Numbered from the stretch's first letter, positions 16,580-25,193 are shown. The stretch is 64,000 bases of DNA from Reyranella sp. (GCF_004297405.1 NZ_SCVC01000006.1:1-64000), one strand, 5' to 3'. The notes: generated by a model from the letters alone, not told the origin. Numbers and translations: made by a program.

Positions 16580-17288
16580 GGGGGATCGTATCGACGATTT
16601 CCGCATCCAGCACGAGATCGTCGCGCGCGGACAGCAGCCAGAGACGGTCGACGTCAAATCGCAGGATCGGCTGGTCCCACCATCGGTCGATCAGGCGCGC
16701 GAGATCGGCGGTTTCCGCGACGGTCAGATCGTCGAGGAGATTGAAGAGACCGACGGGATAGAGGTCGGTGACGCGGGCGTTCAACGCTCTTTGTATCCGG
16801 ACGAGTGCGTTCTCGGCGCCGATGCGCTCGGGATAGGTCTTGAGATACAGGCGGCCGTGATTGAGGGAGCCGGAGAACAGCCCTCGCAGTTCGATCCTTA
16901 GCTTGCCCAGTTGGGCGAGCGCGGTGAACCGCTCATCGCGCGCGGGGCTGCTGCACAGGGTTGCGTGCAGCCGCGAGCGCCGGGCTTCGAGAATGCCCCA
17001 GGCAATCTTCGGGGCGAACGATGCCGTTCTCAGCTCGCGGACGAGTTCAAGGAGGGCGGGCGCGTCATACAGCGCCGCCGGAACCGGCAGCACGAGAGAG
17101 GTCACGGTGTCATGCAGACCCATGAGGTACGGCGTGCCTGCCTTGCTGGCGATGATCTTGGGGTGAGAGGGCGCGACCAGCGGCAGATGGGCGAGGCGAT
17201 ACTGCTGATCGAGGAGGAGCGCCTGGCCGGATGAAAAGCGTGTTCGCTGAGAGGCGTATCCGAGGTCGGCGTCCGTACAAAGGTTCAT
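16542..17288 (-). CDS. Uncharacterised protein, possible diverged 2H phosphoesterase
   Basis: A 248-residue protein of unknown function. RSRLHATLCSS (middle) looks like the first H-x-T motif of the 2'-5' RNA ligase (2H) superfamily. The second expected H-x-T appears as PVGL in LYPVGLFNLL, so the active site would be incomplete. The start at MNLCTDADLGYASQ is preferred because the longer in-frame version runs into the divergent acetyltransferase gene. The 3' end overlaps the DUF899 gene. The family assignment is weak. Confidence 0.5.
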   Translation of the reverse strand: MNLCTDADLGYASQRTRFSSGQALLLDQQYRLAHLPLVAPSHPKIIASKAGTPYLMGLHDTVTSLVLPVPAALYDAPALLELVRELRTASFAPKIAWGILEARRSRLHATLCSSPARDERFTALAQLGKLRIELRGLFSGSLNHGRLYLKTYPERIGAENALVRIQRALNARVTDLYPVGLFNLLDDLTVAETADLARLIDRWWDQPILRFDVDRLWLLSARDDLVLDAEIVDTIPLSTDRCGAPTPS

Positions 17289-17354
17289 CGGGAGACGGTA
17301 GAGTGGATCCCAATCCCGTGGAACCTTTCGAGCGCCACCCGGACTGACAATCGC

Positions 17355-17915
17355 ATGACAACGCGCATTCCTCGCGAGCCCCTGAAAACCGATCGGTTGC
17401 TGCTTCGACCGACCAGTGCCACCGATGCGGAGCGCGCCTTCGAGATTCAATCGGACTGGGAAGTGACGCGCATGCTGGCGTTAGCGTCGTTCCCGCCCAA
17501 CCGGCAGGAGATCGAGCGGTGGTTTGCCGATCACCCGAACGAATGGGCGGCGGGGGACGCCTATCGCTTTGCCGTCCTGCTCGACGGGAAGATGGTGGGC
17601 CTGGTCGATGTAGACGGGATCGGCGAAGGCTGCGGAAGCCTGGGCTACTGGTTCGACCGCGCCGCGTGGGGACAGGGTTATGCGTTCGAGGCCGCACGTG
17701 CCGTCACGCGCTTTGCTTGCGGCGAGCTTGGACTCCTCAAACTGATAGCCGGACATGCCCACGACAATCCGGCCTCCGGACGGGTCCTTGCCAAGCTGGG
17801 ATTCAGGCGCCTCAACACCGTCGAACTCTTTTCCCGGCCGCGAAACGAATACATCTCGCAATGTCTCTACGAGAGGGGCGACACCGCCCTCGATGGCAGC
17901 TTCGGCGAGCGGTAG
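17355..17915 (+). CDS. GNAT acetyltransferase (RimJ/RimL-like)
   Basis: A 186-residue GNAT enzyme of the RimJ/RimL type. LKTDRLLLRPTSATDAERAF opens the fold, the acetyl-CoA loop is RAAWGQGYAFEAARA (Q/R-x-x-G-x-G/A variant), and HDNPASGRVLAKLGF is the usual closing helix. It likely transfers an acetyl group to an amine of a protein terminus or a small molecule. The next gene, convergent with it and overlapping by 49 bp, is another GNAT of the same class. Confidence 0.88.
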   Translation: MTTRIPREPLKTDRLLLRPTSATDAERAFEIQSDWEVTRMLALASFPPNRQEIERWFADHPNEWAAGDAYRFAVLLDGKMVGLVDVDGIGEGCGSLGYWFDRAAWGQGYAFEAARAVTRFACGELGLLKLIAGHAHDNPASGRVLAKLGFRRLNTVELFSRPRNEYISQCLYERGDTALDGSFGER

Positions 17916-18400
17916 ATCACGATCTTCTCGCCACGATAGATCGTGCCGCGTTCGAGCGTGAAATTCGCTTTCTCAAGCACGCGGCGGGAGGCGACGTTCT
18001 CGACAGAAACCAGGCCGACGAGGGACGGCAGCTTGAGTTGCACCAGCCCGAGGCTCGTCAGCGCTGGGGTGATCTCGCTCGCCAGCCCCTGGCCCCAAAG
18101 AGCGCGTTTGAACGTGTAGGCAACCTCGATTTCTTCTTGGTCATCGACGACGACCTGCCGGAGTCCCGCCCGCCCGGCGAACTCACCCGTCAGTGTTCTC
18201 AACACCCAAAGCCCGAAACCATGCTGCTCCCAATGGGCCATGTTGGTTGCCAGGTATGCCTTCGTGGCCTCGGGCGAGCGCACGCCGCCCAGATAGCGGG
18301 ACACATCGGGATCGAGATGCAGCGCGACCAGGTCCGCGAGGTGATCCTCGCGCAGCCTTTCGGCGATCAGCCTCGCGGTCCTGAACGGCTCCGTCTTCAT
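17867..18400 (-). CDS. GNAT acetyltransferase
   Basis: A 177-residue RimJ/RimL-type acetyltransferase: FRTARLIAERLREDHLADL at the start, acetyl-CoA loop RALWGQGLASEI, closing SVENVASRRVLEKANF. Its start codon overlaps the stop of the Imm5-like gene (ATGA), so the two are translationally coupled. Substrate unknown. Confidence 0.88.
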   Translation of the reverse strand: MKTEPFRTARLIAERLREDHLADLVALHLDPDVSRYLGGVRSPEATKAYLATNMAHWEQHGFGLWVLRTLTGEFAGRAGLRQVVVDDQEEIEVAYTFKRALWGQGLASEITPALTSLGLVQLKLPSLVGLVSVENVASRRVLEKANFTLERGTIYRGEKIVIYRSPKLPSRAVSPLS

Positions 18401-18945
18401 TTGCGCAGCTCGGTGTCGAGGTCGCTCAGCAGCTCGCTGAAGCGTCCGCGTCCACGACGCGGGGCGGGCAGGCGCTGCAGGACGCTTCGGACGGCCGGGG
18501 AGGCGAGGTCTGCGGCCCAATCGAGGTGTTCGCGGCCTACGCTGGTGTCGTTTGCCGCATCGAGTTCGAGGGCAAGCGCCTGATGAACCGCTGCCCCGAG
18601 AACGTGTTTGACCTGGTGCGGGCTGGCGAGGGGATGGAGGAATGCCGCTGCGGCGGCGTGACTGGCGGCATGAGCGGCGTTGGCGGCGGGAGCCTCCTGG
18701 GCTTCGCGCGCGGCGGTGTAGGCCGACCATGCCGCCGTGCGCAGGGCCGCCGTGCGTTTCCTGCCGGCGGCAAAGGCTTCCGCCTCGGTGATGGCGTCGC
18801 GCGGGCGAGAATCGTGCGGATGGGTTGCCTCGAAGACCGGCAACACCCGGCGGGCGCAGGCTGCCGCGTAGAGCGTGACCTGCCTCAGCTCGTCCTCTTC
18901 GAGATGCATCCCGTCTGGTATCACGCCGCCCCCTGTCGTTGCCAT
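18397..18945 (-). CDS. Imm-5-like domain protein
   Basis: A 182-residue helical, alanine-rich protein matching the Imm-5-like family: LRQVTLYAAACARRVLPVFE, then RKRTAALRTAAWSAYTAARE, then AAAAAFLHPLASPHQVKHVL. Family members were named as putative immunity proteins of toxin systems, but no toxin gene is next to it here. It is coupled to the following acetyltransferase through a 4-bp overlap. Starts at 18909 and a GTG at 18978 are also possible. The function is not established. Confidence 0.65.
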   Translation of the reverse strand: MATTGGGVIPDGMHLEEDELRQVTLYAAACARRVLPVFEATHPHDSRPRDAITEAEAFAAGRKRTAALRTAAWSAYTAAREAQEAPAANAAHAASHAAAAAFLHPLASPHQVKHVLGAAVHQALALELDAANDTSVGREHLDWAADLASPAVRSVLQRLPAPRRGRGRFSELLSDLDTELRK

Positions 18946-19040
18946 CGGCGCCCGATCTAATCCCGACACACTTGTCACTCCCGCCCTCGGCGGGGCGGTC
19001 CCAATCTCTCACCCATCGAGACTTCAACGGAGTGAGAGCA

Positions 19041-19823
19041 ATGACGACGACACACAAGACCAAGGCACGCACGGGAACGCGCGAGGAGTGGCTGGCGGCA
19101 CGGGTCGAGCTGCTCAAGGCGGAGAAGGAACACACGCGGCAGGGCGACGTGCTGGCACAGCAGCGGCAGGCGCTGCCGTGGGTGCGGGTCGACAAGGAGT
19201 ATCTGTTCGAGACGGAGCAGGGCGCGGCGTCACTGGAAGACCTCTTCAAGGGGCGCTCGCAGCTTCTCGTCTATCACTTCATGTACGGGCCGGATTACGT
19301 GGCGGGCTGCCCGTCCTGCTCGTCGATCGCCGACGGCTTCAACGGCATCGTCGTCCATCTGGAAAACCACGACGTCGCCTTCTCGGCGGTGTCGCGCGCA
19401 CCGCTGGCGACGCTGCAGGCCTTCAAGCGGCGCATGGGCTGGACCTTCCCCTGGGCCTCTTCGCTCGGCGGCGACTTCAACTTCGACTTCAACGTGTCGT
19501 TCACCGAGCAGCAGCAGCGCGACGGGACGATCGACTACAACTTCGAGCGCGCCGGCCACTCGATGGATGCGGGCGAGCCGCCGCTGCCCGTCGTGCAGAC
19601 CGCGGCGATGACCGGCGTCGACGTGCCGACCTTTGCGCGCGACCGGCCCGGGCTCAGCGCCTTCGTGCGCGAGGGCGGCGCGATCTATCACACCTATTCG
19701 AGCTACGCGCGCGGCATGGATGGCATCTGGGGCATGTACCACTGGCTCGATCGCGCACCGAAGGGCCGCAACGAGGCGGGCGGCGTGTGGTGGCGCCACC
19801 ACGACAAGTACGACAAGGCCTGA
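19041..19823 (+). CDS. DUF899 (thioredoxin-like) protein, copy 2
   Basis: A 260-residue DUF899 protein with EEWLAARVELLKAEKEHTRQ, LLVYHFMYGPDY and GCPSCSSIADGF (C-x-x-C). It carries an insertion of about 25 residues (around PVVQTAAMTGVDVPTFARDR) missing from copy 1. ATG with GGAG at eight bases. It is followed after 3 bp by a small membrane protein and then a GFA-family protein, so the three probably form an operon. Predicted redox protein of unknown substrate. Confidence 0.87.
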   Translation: MTTTHKTKARTGTREEWLAARVELLKAEKEHTRQGDVLAQQRQALPWVRVDKEYLFETEQGAASLEDLFKGRSQLLVYHFMYGPDYVAGCPSCSSIADGFNGIVVHLENHDVAFSAVSRAPLATLQAFKRRMGWTFPWASSLGGDFNFDFNVSFTEQQQRDGTIDYNFERAGHSMDAGEPPLPVVQTAAMTGVDVPTFARDRPGLSAFVREGGAIYHTYSSYARGMDGIWGMYHWLDRAPKGRNEAGGVWWRHHDKYDKA

Positions 19824-19826
19824 GCC

Positions 19827-20045
19827 ATGGCCAACTGGCTCGGCCTCGCGGCTGCACCGACCTTTGCCGTGATGGCGCTGCTGACGGCGGCATCCGGCGG
19901 CGGCGCGATGGGCGCGCTCTGCTCAGGGCAGGGCGCGTCACCCTTCAGCGGCATGGTGCTGATGTACGTCCTGATGAGCGCCTTCCATGCGGCGCCGTGG
20001 CTGAAGTTGATCGCCGGCACCGCCGGAAGAGGAGAGAAGGTATGA
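19827..20045 (+). CDS. Small membrane protein
   Basis: A 72-residue protein with two hydrophobic segments (about 4-22 and 40-65). It begins 3 bp after the DUF899 stop, and its own stop overlaps the next start (ATGA), so it is translated as part of that operon. No family recognised. Its place between a DUF899 and a GFA protein suggests a membrane-associated accessory. Confidence 0.65.
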   Translation: MANWLGLAAAPTFAVMALLTAASGGGAMGALCSGQGASPFSGMVLMYVLMSAFHAAPWLKLIAGTAGRGEKV

Positions 20046-20482
20046 AAGAAAACACGAGCGGGCCCTATACCGGCGGCTGCGCCTGCGGCGCCATCCGCTA
20101 CGAAATCCCCGGCGAGCCGATGGTGATGGTCGATTGCCAGTGCCGCGACTGCCAGAGGAAGAGCGGCACCGGCCACGGTTCTTATCTCGCCTTTCCGGGG
20201 CGGGCGTCGGTGAAGCTCACCGGCAAGGCGACGCACTGGGACCTCGCCGGCGACAGCGGCAACATGAAGACGCGTGCCTTCTGCCCGACCTGCGGATCGC
20301 CGGTCTATCTCACCTCCGCGGCCATGCCCGACCACTTCACCGTGCACGCCGCGAGCCTCGACGATCCCGGCCGCTACAAGCCGCAGATGGTCTTCTACAA
20401 GGCGAGCGGCTACGCCTGGGACAAGCTCGATCCCGCCCTGCCGACGTTCGACAGGATGCCGCCGAAGCCGGATGCGGGTTGA
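20042..20482 (+). CDS. GFA/CENP-V family zinc protein
   Basis: A 146-residue GFA (glutathione-dependent formaldehyde-activating) family protein with all cysteine motifs: GGCACGAIRYE, CQCRDCQRKSG and FCPTCGSPVY, which bind zinc in this fold. Characterised Gfa binds S-hydroxymethylglutathione, but most family members have unproven substrates. Third gene of the DUF899 operon, coupled by a 4-bp overlap. Confidence 0.88.
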   Translation: MKENTSGPYTGGCACGAIRYEIPGEPMVMVDCQCRDCQRKSGTGHGSYLAFPGRASVKLTGKATHWDLAGDSGNMKTRAFCPTCGSPVYLTSAAMPDHFTVHAASLDDPGRYKPQMVFYKASGYAWDKLDPALPTFDRMPPKPDAG

Positions 20483-20493
20483 GGCGGCGTCCG

Positions 20494-21168
20494 TCAGGGG
20501 CGAGGGGACGGTGTGGTCGCGGCCGCTTTCGCCAGACGTCTGAGTGCGCTGTTCGTCTGGTGATCGATGTAGGTGACGCCACCGACATCCAGCTCGTCGC
20601 CCTGTTCCTGGAGGTGGATGGCGTAGCGCGGTCCATACCATGCAATCATCTTCACCTCGCGAGGCGTGCCCGACTTGGTTCGGATGGAACGGACGATCTC
20701 GTCTTCCGGCTTGCCGTATTGCTTCCTGAGAGAAGCGGCCAGGTCGTCGAAGGTCGTCGGCTCGACGATCAGGGCCATGAGATAGAGCCGCTCCGATAGC
20801 GCCGGATCGTTCGCCTTCGGCGTGAAGTAGAAAAGACTGGTGTGTTTGTGCCGGCCGAACTTGAAGCGGGCGGGTTGCCATTGCCCGCTCCCGGTGTTCC
20901 GAATGAAGTGGCAGGCCTTGACGCCGACCTTCCGCAGGTCGTCCGGCGGGCCCATCTCCTGGCCCGTTTCCCTGGCCAGCCTGTCGCCGCTGCAGACCAG
21001 CCGGACGTCGCCCGGTTCGCTGTCGGGGACTCCCTTTCTGCGAACCTCCTCGAGCGTGTCGCCGAGCGTGAAACCGAGAAAGACGATCGGCCCTCTGAGC
21101 ACGTCGGCGCGCGCCGGTGCGCCCAACAGAGACGCGGCCAGCACCAGCGGCAGGATCAATCGCAGCAT
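20494..21168 (-). CDS. Secreted protein of unknown function
   Basis: A 224-residue protein with a clear signal peptide (MLRLILPLVLAASLLGAPARA, cut after ARA by the usual rule; the string is split as MLRLILPLVLAASLL and GAPARA). The mature part has two cysteines (VCSGD and KACHF) that could form a disulfide, and no recognised domain. It is convergent with the GFA gene and follows the acyl-CoA synthetase locus on the other side of a 70-bp gap. Confidence 0.7.
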   Translation of the reverse strand: MLRLILPLVLAASLLGAPARADVLRGPIVFLGFTLGDTLEEVRRKGVPDSEPGDVRLVCSGDRLARETGQEMGPPDDLRKVGVKACHFIRNTGSGQWQPARFKFGRHKHTSLFYFTPKANDPALSERLYLMALIVEPTTFDDLAASLRKQYGKPEDEIVRSIRTKSGTPREVKMIAWYGPRYAIHLQEQGDELDVGGVTYIDHQTNSALRRLAKAAATTPSPRP

Positions 21169-21239
21169 CGTTCCACCCGGATGGATTGTATCTCTTCCTG
21201 GATTATCCCTTATAAGATGTCGGCGGCAGGATTAAGACC

Positions 21240-23177
21240 TCAGACCGCCTTCGCCCAGTCGCGCAGGACGAACTTCTGGACCTTGCCGGTTGAGGTCATC
21301 GGCAGGTCGCGGAAGACGACATAGCGCGGGCACTTGAAGGTCGCGAGGTTGGCGCGGCAGTGGGCGATGATCTCCTCGGCCGCGGCCTTGGCGCCGGGCT
21401 TCAGCACCACGAAGGCGCAGGGCGTCTCGCCCCATTTCTCGTCGGGCTTGGCGACGACGGCGACGTTGGCGACGGCGGGATGCGCCATGATCACGCCCTC
21501 GACCTCGATGGTCGAGATGTTCTCGCCGCCCGAGATGATGATGTCCTTCGAGCGGTCGCGCAGCTCGATGTAGCCGTCCTCGTGCAGCACGCCGAGATCG
21601 CCGGAATGGAACCAGCCCTGCGCGAAGGCATCCTTCGTGGCGGCGGGGTTCTTGAGATAGCCCTTCATGGTGAGGTTGCCGCGGAACATCACCTCGCCCA
21701 TGGTCGTGCCGTCGCGCGGCACCTCCTTCATGGTCATGGGATCCATCACCGTCACGCCATCCTGCGCGGTGTAGCGCACGCCCTGCCGGGCCTTGAGCGC
21801 GGCACGCTCGTGTGCCGGCAGCTCGTTCCACTCCTCGTGCCAGGAGCAGATCGTCGCCGGGCCGTAGACTTCGGTCAGCCCATAGACGTGCGTGACGCGG
21901 AAGTTCTCCTTCTCCAGCGCTTCCAGCACAGCGGCGGGCGGCGGGGCGGCCGCGGTCATGAACTCCACCTTGCGCTTCAGCGGCCGGCGCTCTGCCGGCC
22001 CGGCGCCGATGATGAACTGCATGATGATCGGCGCGCCGCACATGTGGCTGACATCGTGGTCGGCCAGCGCATCGAAGATCGGCTTGGCCGCGGCGCGGCG
22101 CAGGCAGACGCTGGTGCCGCCGACCAGGGCGAGGGTCCACGGGAAGCACCAGCCGTTGCAATGGAACATCGGCAGCGTCCAGAGATAGACCGGATGCAGG
22201 CCCGTCGGCCATTGCGTGGCGTTGCCATAGGCCGAGAGCGTGGCGCCGCGATGGCTGTAGACGACGCCCTTGGGGTTGCCCGTCGTGCCCGACGTGTAGT
22301 TGAGCGAGATGGCGTTCCATTCGTCGGCCGGATAGGTCCAGACGAAATCATCGCGGCCGGTGTCGAGGAATTCCTCCCAGGTCGTGTCGCCGATCTGCGC
22401 GCGGTCCTCGCATTCGGGATCGTCGATGTCGACGACCAGCGGCTGGACCTTGGCGATTGCCAGCGCCTCGGTGACGACGCGATGGAACTCGCGGTCGACC
22501 AGCAGCACTTTGGTCTCGCTGTGGTCGAGGATGAAGGCGATCATCGCCGCATCGAGGCGGGTGTTCAGCGAGTTCAGCACGCCGCCGGTCATCGGCACGC
22601 CGAAGTGGGCCTCGTACATCTCGGGGATGTTGGGCGCCATGATCGCCACGGTGTCGCCGGTGCCGATGCCGACCTTCACCAGCGCCGAAGCGAGCCGGCG
22701 GCAGCGCGCATAGGTCTCGGACCAGGTCTGGCGGCGCTCGCCGTGGATCAGAGCGACATGGTCGGGATAGACGCTGGCGGTGCGCTCGATGAACTGCAGC
22801 GGGGTGAGGGGTGCGTAGTTGGCCGGTGTCTTGTCGAGGTCGCGCTCGTAGATGTTGTGGGCGGCCAGCGCGGTCTTGTGCGAGACCAGCCGCGGCGTCG
22901 CCAGCCGCGCGACGGAAGGCCGGCTCTTGACCGAGCGGCGCAGGCCGGGACGGGTGAGCGACTTCGGCGCGGCCTTGGCGGTCGCTTTGACCGTCGCCTT
23001 GGGGGCGGCCACTTTCCGGGCGGCGGGCTTGGCTTTCCGGGGCGCAGCCTTCTTCGGCGCGACCTTCCGCTTCGGGGTCGCCGCTGTCCTTGCTTTCTTC
23101 GCCTTCGCAGCCTTCTTCTTGCTGCCGGCGGGACGCCTGGTCGTGCCGCTGCCCTTACCCGTCTTACGCTTTGCCAT
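21240..23177 (-). CDS. Acyl-CoA synthetase with H1-like basic N-terminal tail
   Basis: A 645-residue AMP-forming acyl-CoA ligase. The catalytic part (~107-645) has YTSGTTGNPKGV (P-loop), YGLTEVYGP, GWFHSGDLG and the closing TSTGKVQKF with the catalytic Lys, and resembles DmdB/medium-chain ligases. Residues 1-100 are unusual: 21 Lys and 13 Arg, Ala- and Pro-rich, with no Asp or Glu before Glu111, like histone-H1-type or phasin tails. The start (ATG with GGAAG upstream) is the only good one, so the tail is probably translated. It may tether the enzyme to nucleic acid, membrane or polyester granules. Confidence 0.85.
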   Translation of the reverse strand: MAKRKTGKGSGTTRRPAGSKKKAAKAKKARTAATPKRKVAPKKAAPRKAKPAARKVAAPKATVKATAKAAPKSLTRPGLRRSVKSRPSVARLATPRLVSHKTALAAHNIYERDLDKTPANYAPLTPLQFIERTASVYPDHVALIHGERRQTWSETYARCRRLASALVKVGIGTGDTVAIMAPNIPEMYEAHFGVPMTGGVLNSLNTRLDAAMIAFILDHSETKVLLVDREFHRVVTEALAIAKVQPLVVDIDDPECEDRAQIGDTTWEEFLDTGRDDFVWTYPADEWNAISLNYTSGTTGNPKGVVYSHRGATLSAYGNATQWPTGLHPVYLWTLPMFHCNGWCFPWTLALVGGTSVCLRRAAAKPIFDALADHDVSHMCGAPIIMQFIIGAGPAERRPLKRKVEFMTAAAPPPAAVLEALEKENFRVTHVYGLTEVYGPATICSWHEEWNELPAHERAALKARQGVRYTAQDGVTVMDPMTMKEVPRDGTTMGEVMFRGNLTMKGYLKNPAATKDAFAQGWFHSGDLGVLHEDGYIELRDRSKDIIISGGENISTIEVEGVIMAHPAVANVAVVAKPDEKWGETPCAFVVLKPGAKAAAEEIIAHCRANLATFKCPRYVVFRDLPMTSTGKVQKFVLRDWAKAV

Positions 23178-23336
23178 GATCGCTTCCGTCTGCCTCCTCG
23201 AGGACGGGCACTTTCTCACATGCTGCGAAGGCCCGCGACAGTCTTGGTGCCGCTGGGCGTGTGCAACTCCAGCACAGGGCTTGCCGAGCGAACGGGTTTG
23301 GCGGATTTTTGCGGCCGAGAGTTGGGGGCAAAGAGT

Positions 23337-24053
23337 ATGACGATCGACGCGCCGGTTCCGGCCGGTTCGGGGAAACTGAATCGAAACCGCGGGATGCTGC
23401 GGCGGATCGCCTACGTCCGCCGCAACCGCTGCAGCGTGCTGCTCGGCATGCTTTGCCTGCTCATTGTGCTCAGCCCGCTGATCGGCGGTTCGGCGGTCGG
23501 CGGCGCCGTCCTCGTCGCGGCCCTGGTCTCCATTCTGGTGGTTGCGCTCTGGGCGTTGCGCGTGCGCCGCCGGGCGGTGCTCAGTGCGGCGTTGCTGGGC
23601 TTCATCGCCGTCGACGCGGTGGCGCTGCGCGGCATCGGCGGATCGCTCCTCGTCAACGTCTCGATCGTGGCGATGACCGTCACCCTGATCATCGTCACCA
23701 TCGCCCTGCTGAGATACGTGCTCGACTGGCATGTCATCACGGTCGACAAGGTGTTCGGCGCGATCTCGGCCTATGTGCTGATCGCCTTCACCTTTGCGAG
23801 CCTGTTCTCGCTGCTGCAGGTCTTCGAGGCGCACGCCTTCGCCTACGTCGAGCCCGACGGCCACCTGTCGTGGATCGACATGATGTACTTCTCGTTCACC
23901 GTGCTGACCTCGACCGGCTTCGGCGAGATCACGCCGCGCACCGGCATGGCGCGCAGCCTGATCATCCTCGAACAGATCGTCGGCGTGATGTACGTCGCCT
24001 TCCTGGTCGCGCGGCTGGCCAACCTCTACGGCAGCAAACGCGCCCCGAAGTAG
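23337..24053 (+). CDS. Voltage-gated-like ion channel (two-pore-helix type)
   Basis: A 238-residue membrane protein with about six hydrophobic segments, the last two enclosing a pore loop (MMYFSFTVLTSTGFGEITP, residues ~180-198). The filter reads TSTGFGEI instead of the canonical T-V-G-Y-G-D of potassium channels, so selectivity may differ. A cluster of basic residues precedes the first segment. It is divergent from the acyl-CoA synthetase gene with about 160 bp between starts. Confidence 0.8.
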   Translation: MTIDAPVPAGSGKLNRNRGMLRRIAYVRRNRCSVLLGMLCLLIVLSPLIGGSAVGGAVLVAALVSILVVALWALRVRRRAVLSAALLGFIAVDAVALRGIGGSLLVNVSIVAMTVTLIIVTIALLRYVLDWHVITVDKVFGAISAYVLIAFTFASLFSLLQVFEAHAFAYVEPDGHLSWIDMMYFSFTVLTSTGFGEITPRTGMARSLIILEQIVGVMYVAFLVARLANLYGSKRAPK

Positions 24054-24060
24054 CCCTACT

Positions 24061-24158
24061 GTCGTCCTGAGCGAAGCGAAGGACCTCATCGCCGCTTGCA
24101 ACCGGCATGAGATCCTTCGCTAAAGGCGCATGTGAATGCGCCCTGCTCAGGATGACAA
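24061..24158. repeat. Intergenic dyad repeat, family C (with inserted mini-hairpin)
   Basis: GTCGTCCTGAGCGAAGCG AAGGACCTCAT, loop, ATGAGATCCTTCGCT, then the insert containing GGCGCATGTGAATGCGCC in place of the usual two-base tip, then GCTCAGGATGAC. The insert is the exact reverse complement of the one in the family-B repeat near 2,770. Confidence 0.9.
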
Positions 24159-24166
24159 GAAAGACT

Positions 24167-25132
24167 TCACTCCAGCTTGATATCCAGCTCCTTCAGCAGC
24201 TTCGCGAAGTAGGCGCGGTCGTCGCGGACCTGGGCGTCGAACGCGGCGTAGGGCTGGTGCTCGACATTCTGCGCCACCATCAGGAGCTTTTCCTTCATGT
24301 CGGGCAGGGCGGCCACCTGGGCGCAGGCCTCGGACAACCGCTTCAGCACCGGCTCCGGCGTTCCCTTGGGCGCAAACAGGCCGAACCAGCCGCGCGAGCG
24401 GAAGCTGGTCAGGTCGAGGCCGACCTCCGCCGCGGTCGGCACGTCGGGCAGGTCGGCGAGCCGCGTCGAGCCGTCGACGAAGACGGCGCGCACCTTGCCG
24501 CCCTTGGCGTAGGGCATGAACGAGGTGTCGAACACCATCTGGATGCGGCCGTCGAAGATGTCGGCGGTGGCGTCGACGATGGTCTTGTACGGCGCATGCT
24601 GCATCTGGATGCCGGCGGTGCGTGTCAGTACCTCGCCGGTGAGATGGCTGATCGTGCCGAGGCCCGAGGAGCCGTACCAGTATTTGCCGGGGTTCTGCTT
24701 AACGAGCGCCACGAACTCGGGCCATGTCTTGACGCCGAGTGCGTTGGTGATCGTGACCACGAGGATCGGCGTCGACAGCCGCGCCACGCCGACCAGCGCC
24801 TCGGGATCGAACGGCACCTTGCGCGCGACCGGCGCGATCGAGAGCACCGAGGTGGGCGCCACCATCAGCGTGTAGCCGTCGGGCGGGCTCGACGCCACGA
24901 TCTGCGCGCCGATGCCGCCGGTCGCGCCGGGCTTGTTCTCGACGACGACCTGCTGGCCCAGCACCGTGGAGAGCTTCTCGGCATAGAGCCGCCCGACCTG
25001 ATCGGTCGACCCGCCCGGACCGTAGGGCACGATCAGCCGGATCGGCCTGGTGGGCCACGCCGTTTGTGCGCGGACGGAAGGCGAGGCGAGGGCCGCAAGC
25101 GAGCCGAGAGCGACAGTACGACGGCCGATCAT
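24167..25132 (-). CDS. Bug-family tripartite tricarboxylate transporter receptor
   Basis: A 321-residue periplasmic binding protein of the Bug (TctC) family. Twin-arginine-like signal (MIGRRTVALGSLAALASPSV), then the family motifs WPTRPIRLIVPYGPGGSTD, NKPGATGGIG and LSEACAQVAALPDMKEKL. Bug proteins capture organic acids or related molecules for TctAB-type carriers, and none is adjacent, so it is an orphan receptor as is common for this family. ATG with AGGAGG nine bases upstream. A perfect 16-bp palindrome upstream suggests repression by a LacI-like regulator. Confidence 0.9.
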   Translation of the reverse strand: MIGRRTVALGSLAALASPSVRAQTAWPTRPIRLIVPYGPGGSTDQVGRLYAEKLSTVLGQQVVVENKPGATGGIGAQIVASSPPDGYTLMVAPTSVLSIAPVARKVPFDPEALVGVARLSTPILVVTITNALGVKTWPEFVALVKQNPGKYWYGSSGLGTISHLTGEVLTRTAGIQMQHAPYKTIVDATADIFDGRIQMVFDTSFMPYAKGGKVRAVFVDGSTRLADLPDVPTAAEVGLDLTSFRSRGWFGLFAPKGTPEPVLKRLSEACAQVAALPDMKEKLLMVAQNVEHQPYAAFDAQVRDDRAYFAKLLKELDIKLE

Positions 25133-25177
25133 CTGTTTGTTCCTCCTCGTTTCTTTATCTTCCCTTATCAGAACGGC

Positions 25178-25193
25178 GTGCAATCGATTGCAC
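25178..25193 (-). promoter_or_regulatory. CpG-centred 16-bp palindrome (LacI-type operator)
   Basis: GTGCAATCGATTGCAC, a perfect palindrome 45 bp before the Bug receptor start. The same 16 bases, with matching flanks on one side, occur before livH at 62,797. Even, CpG-centred palindromes of this form are typical of LacI-family operators. Confidence 0.65.
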
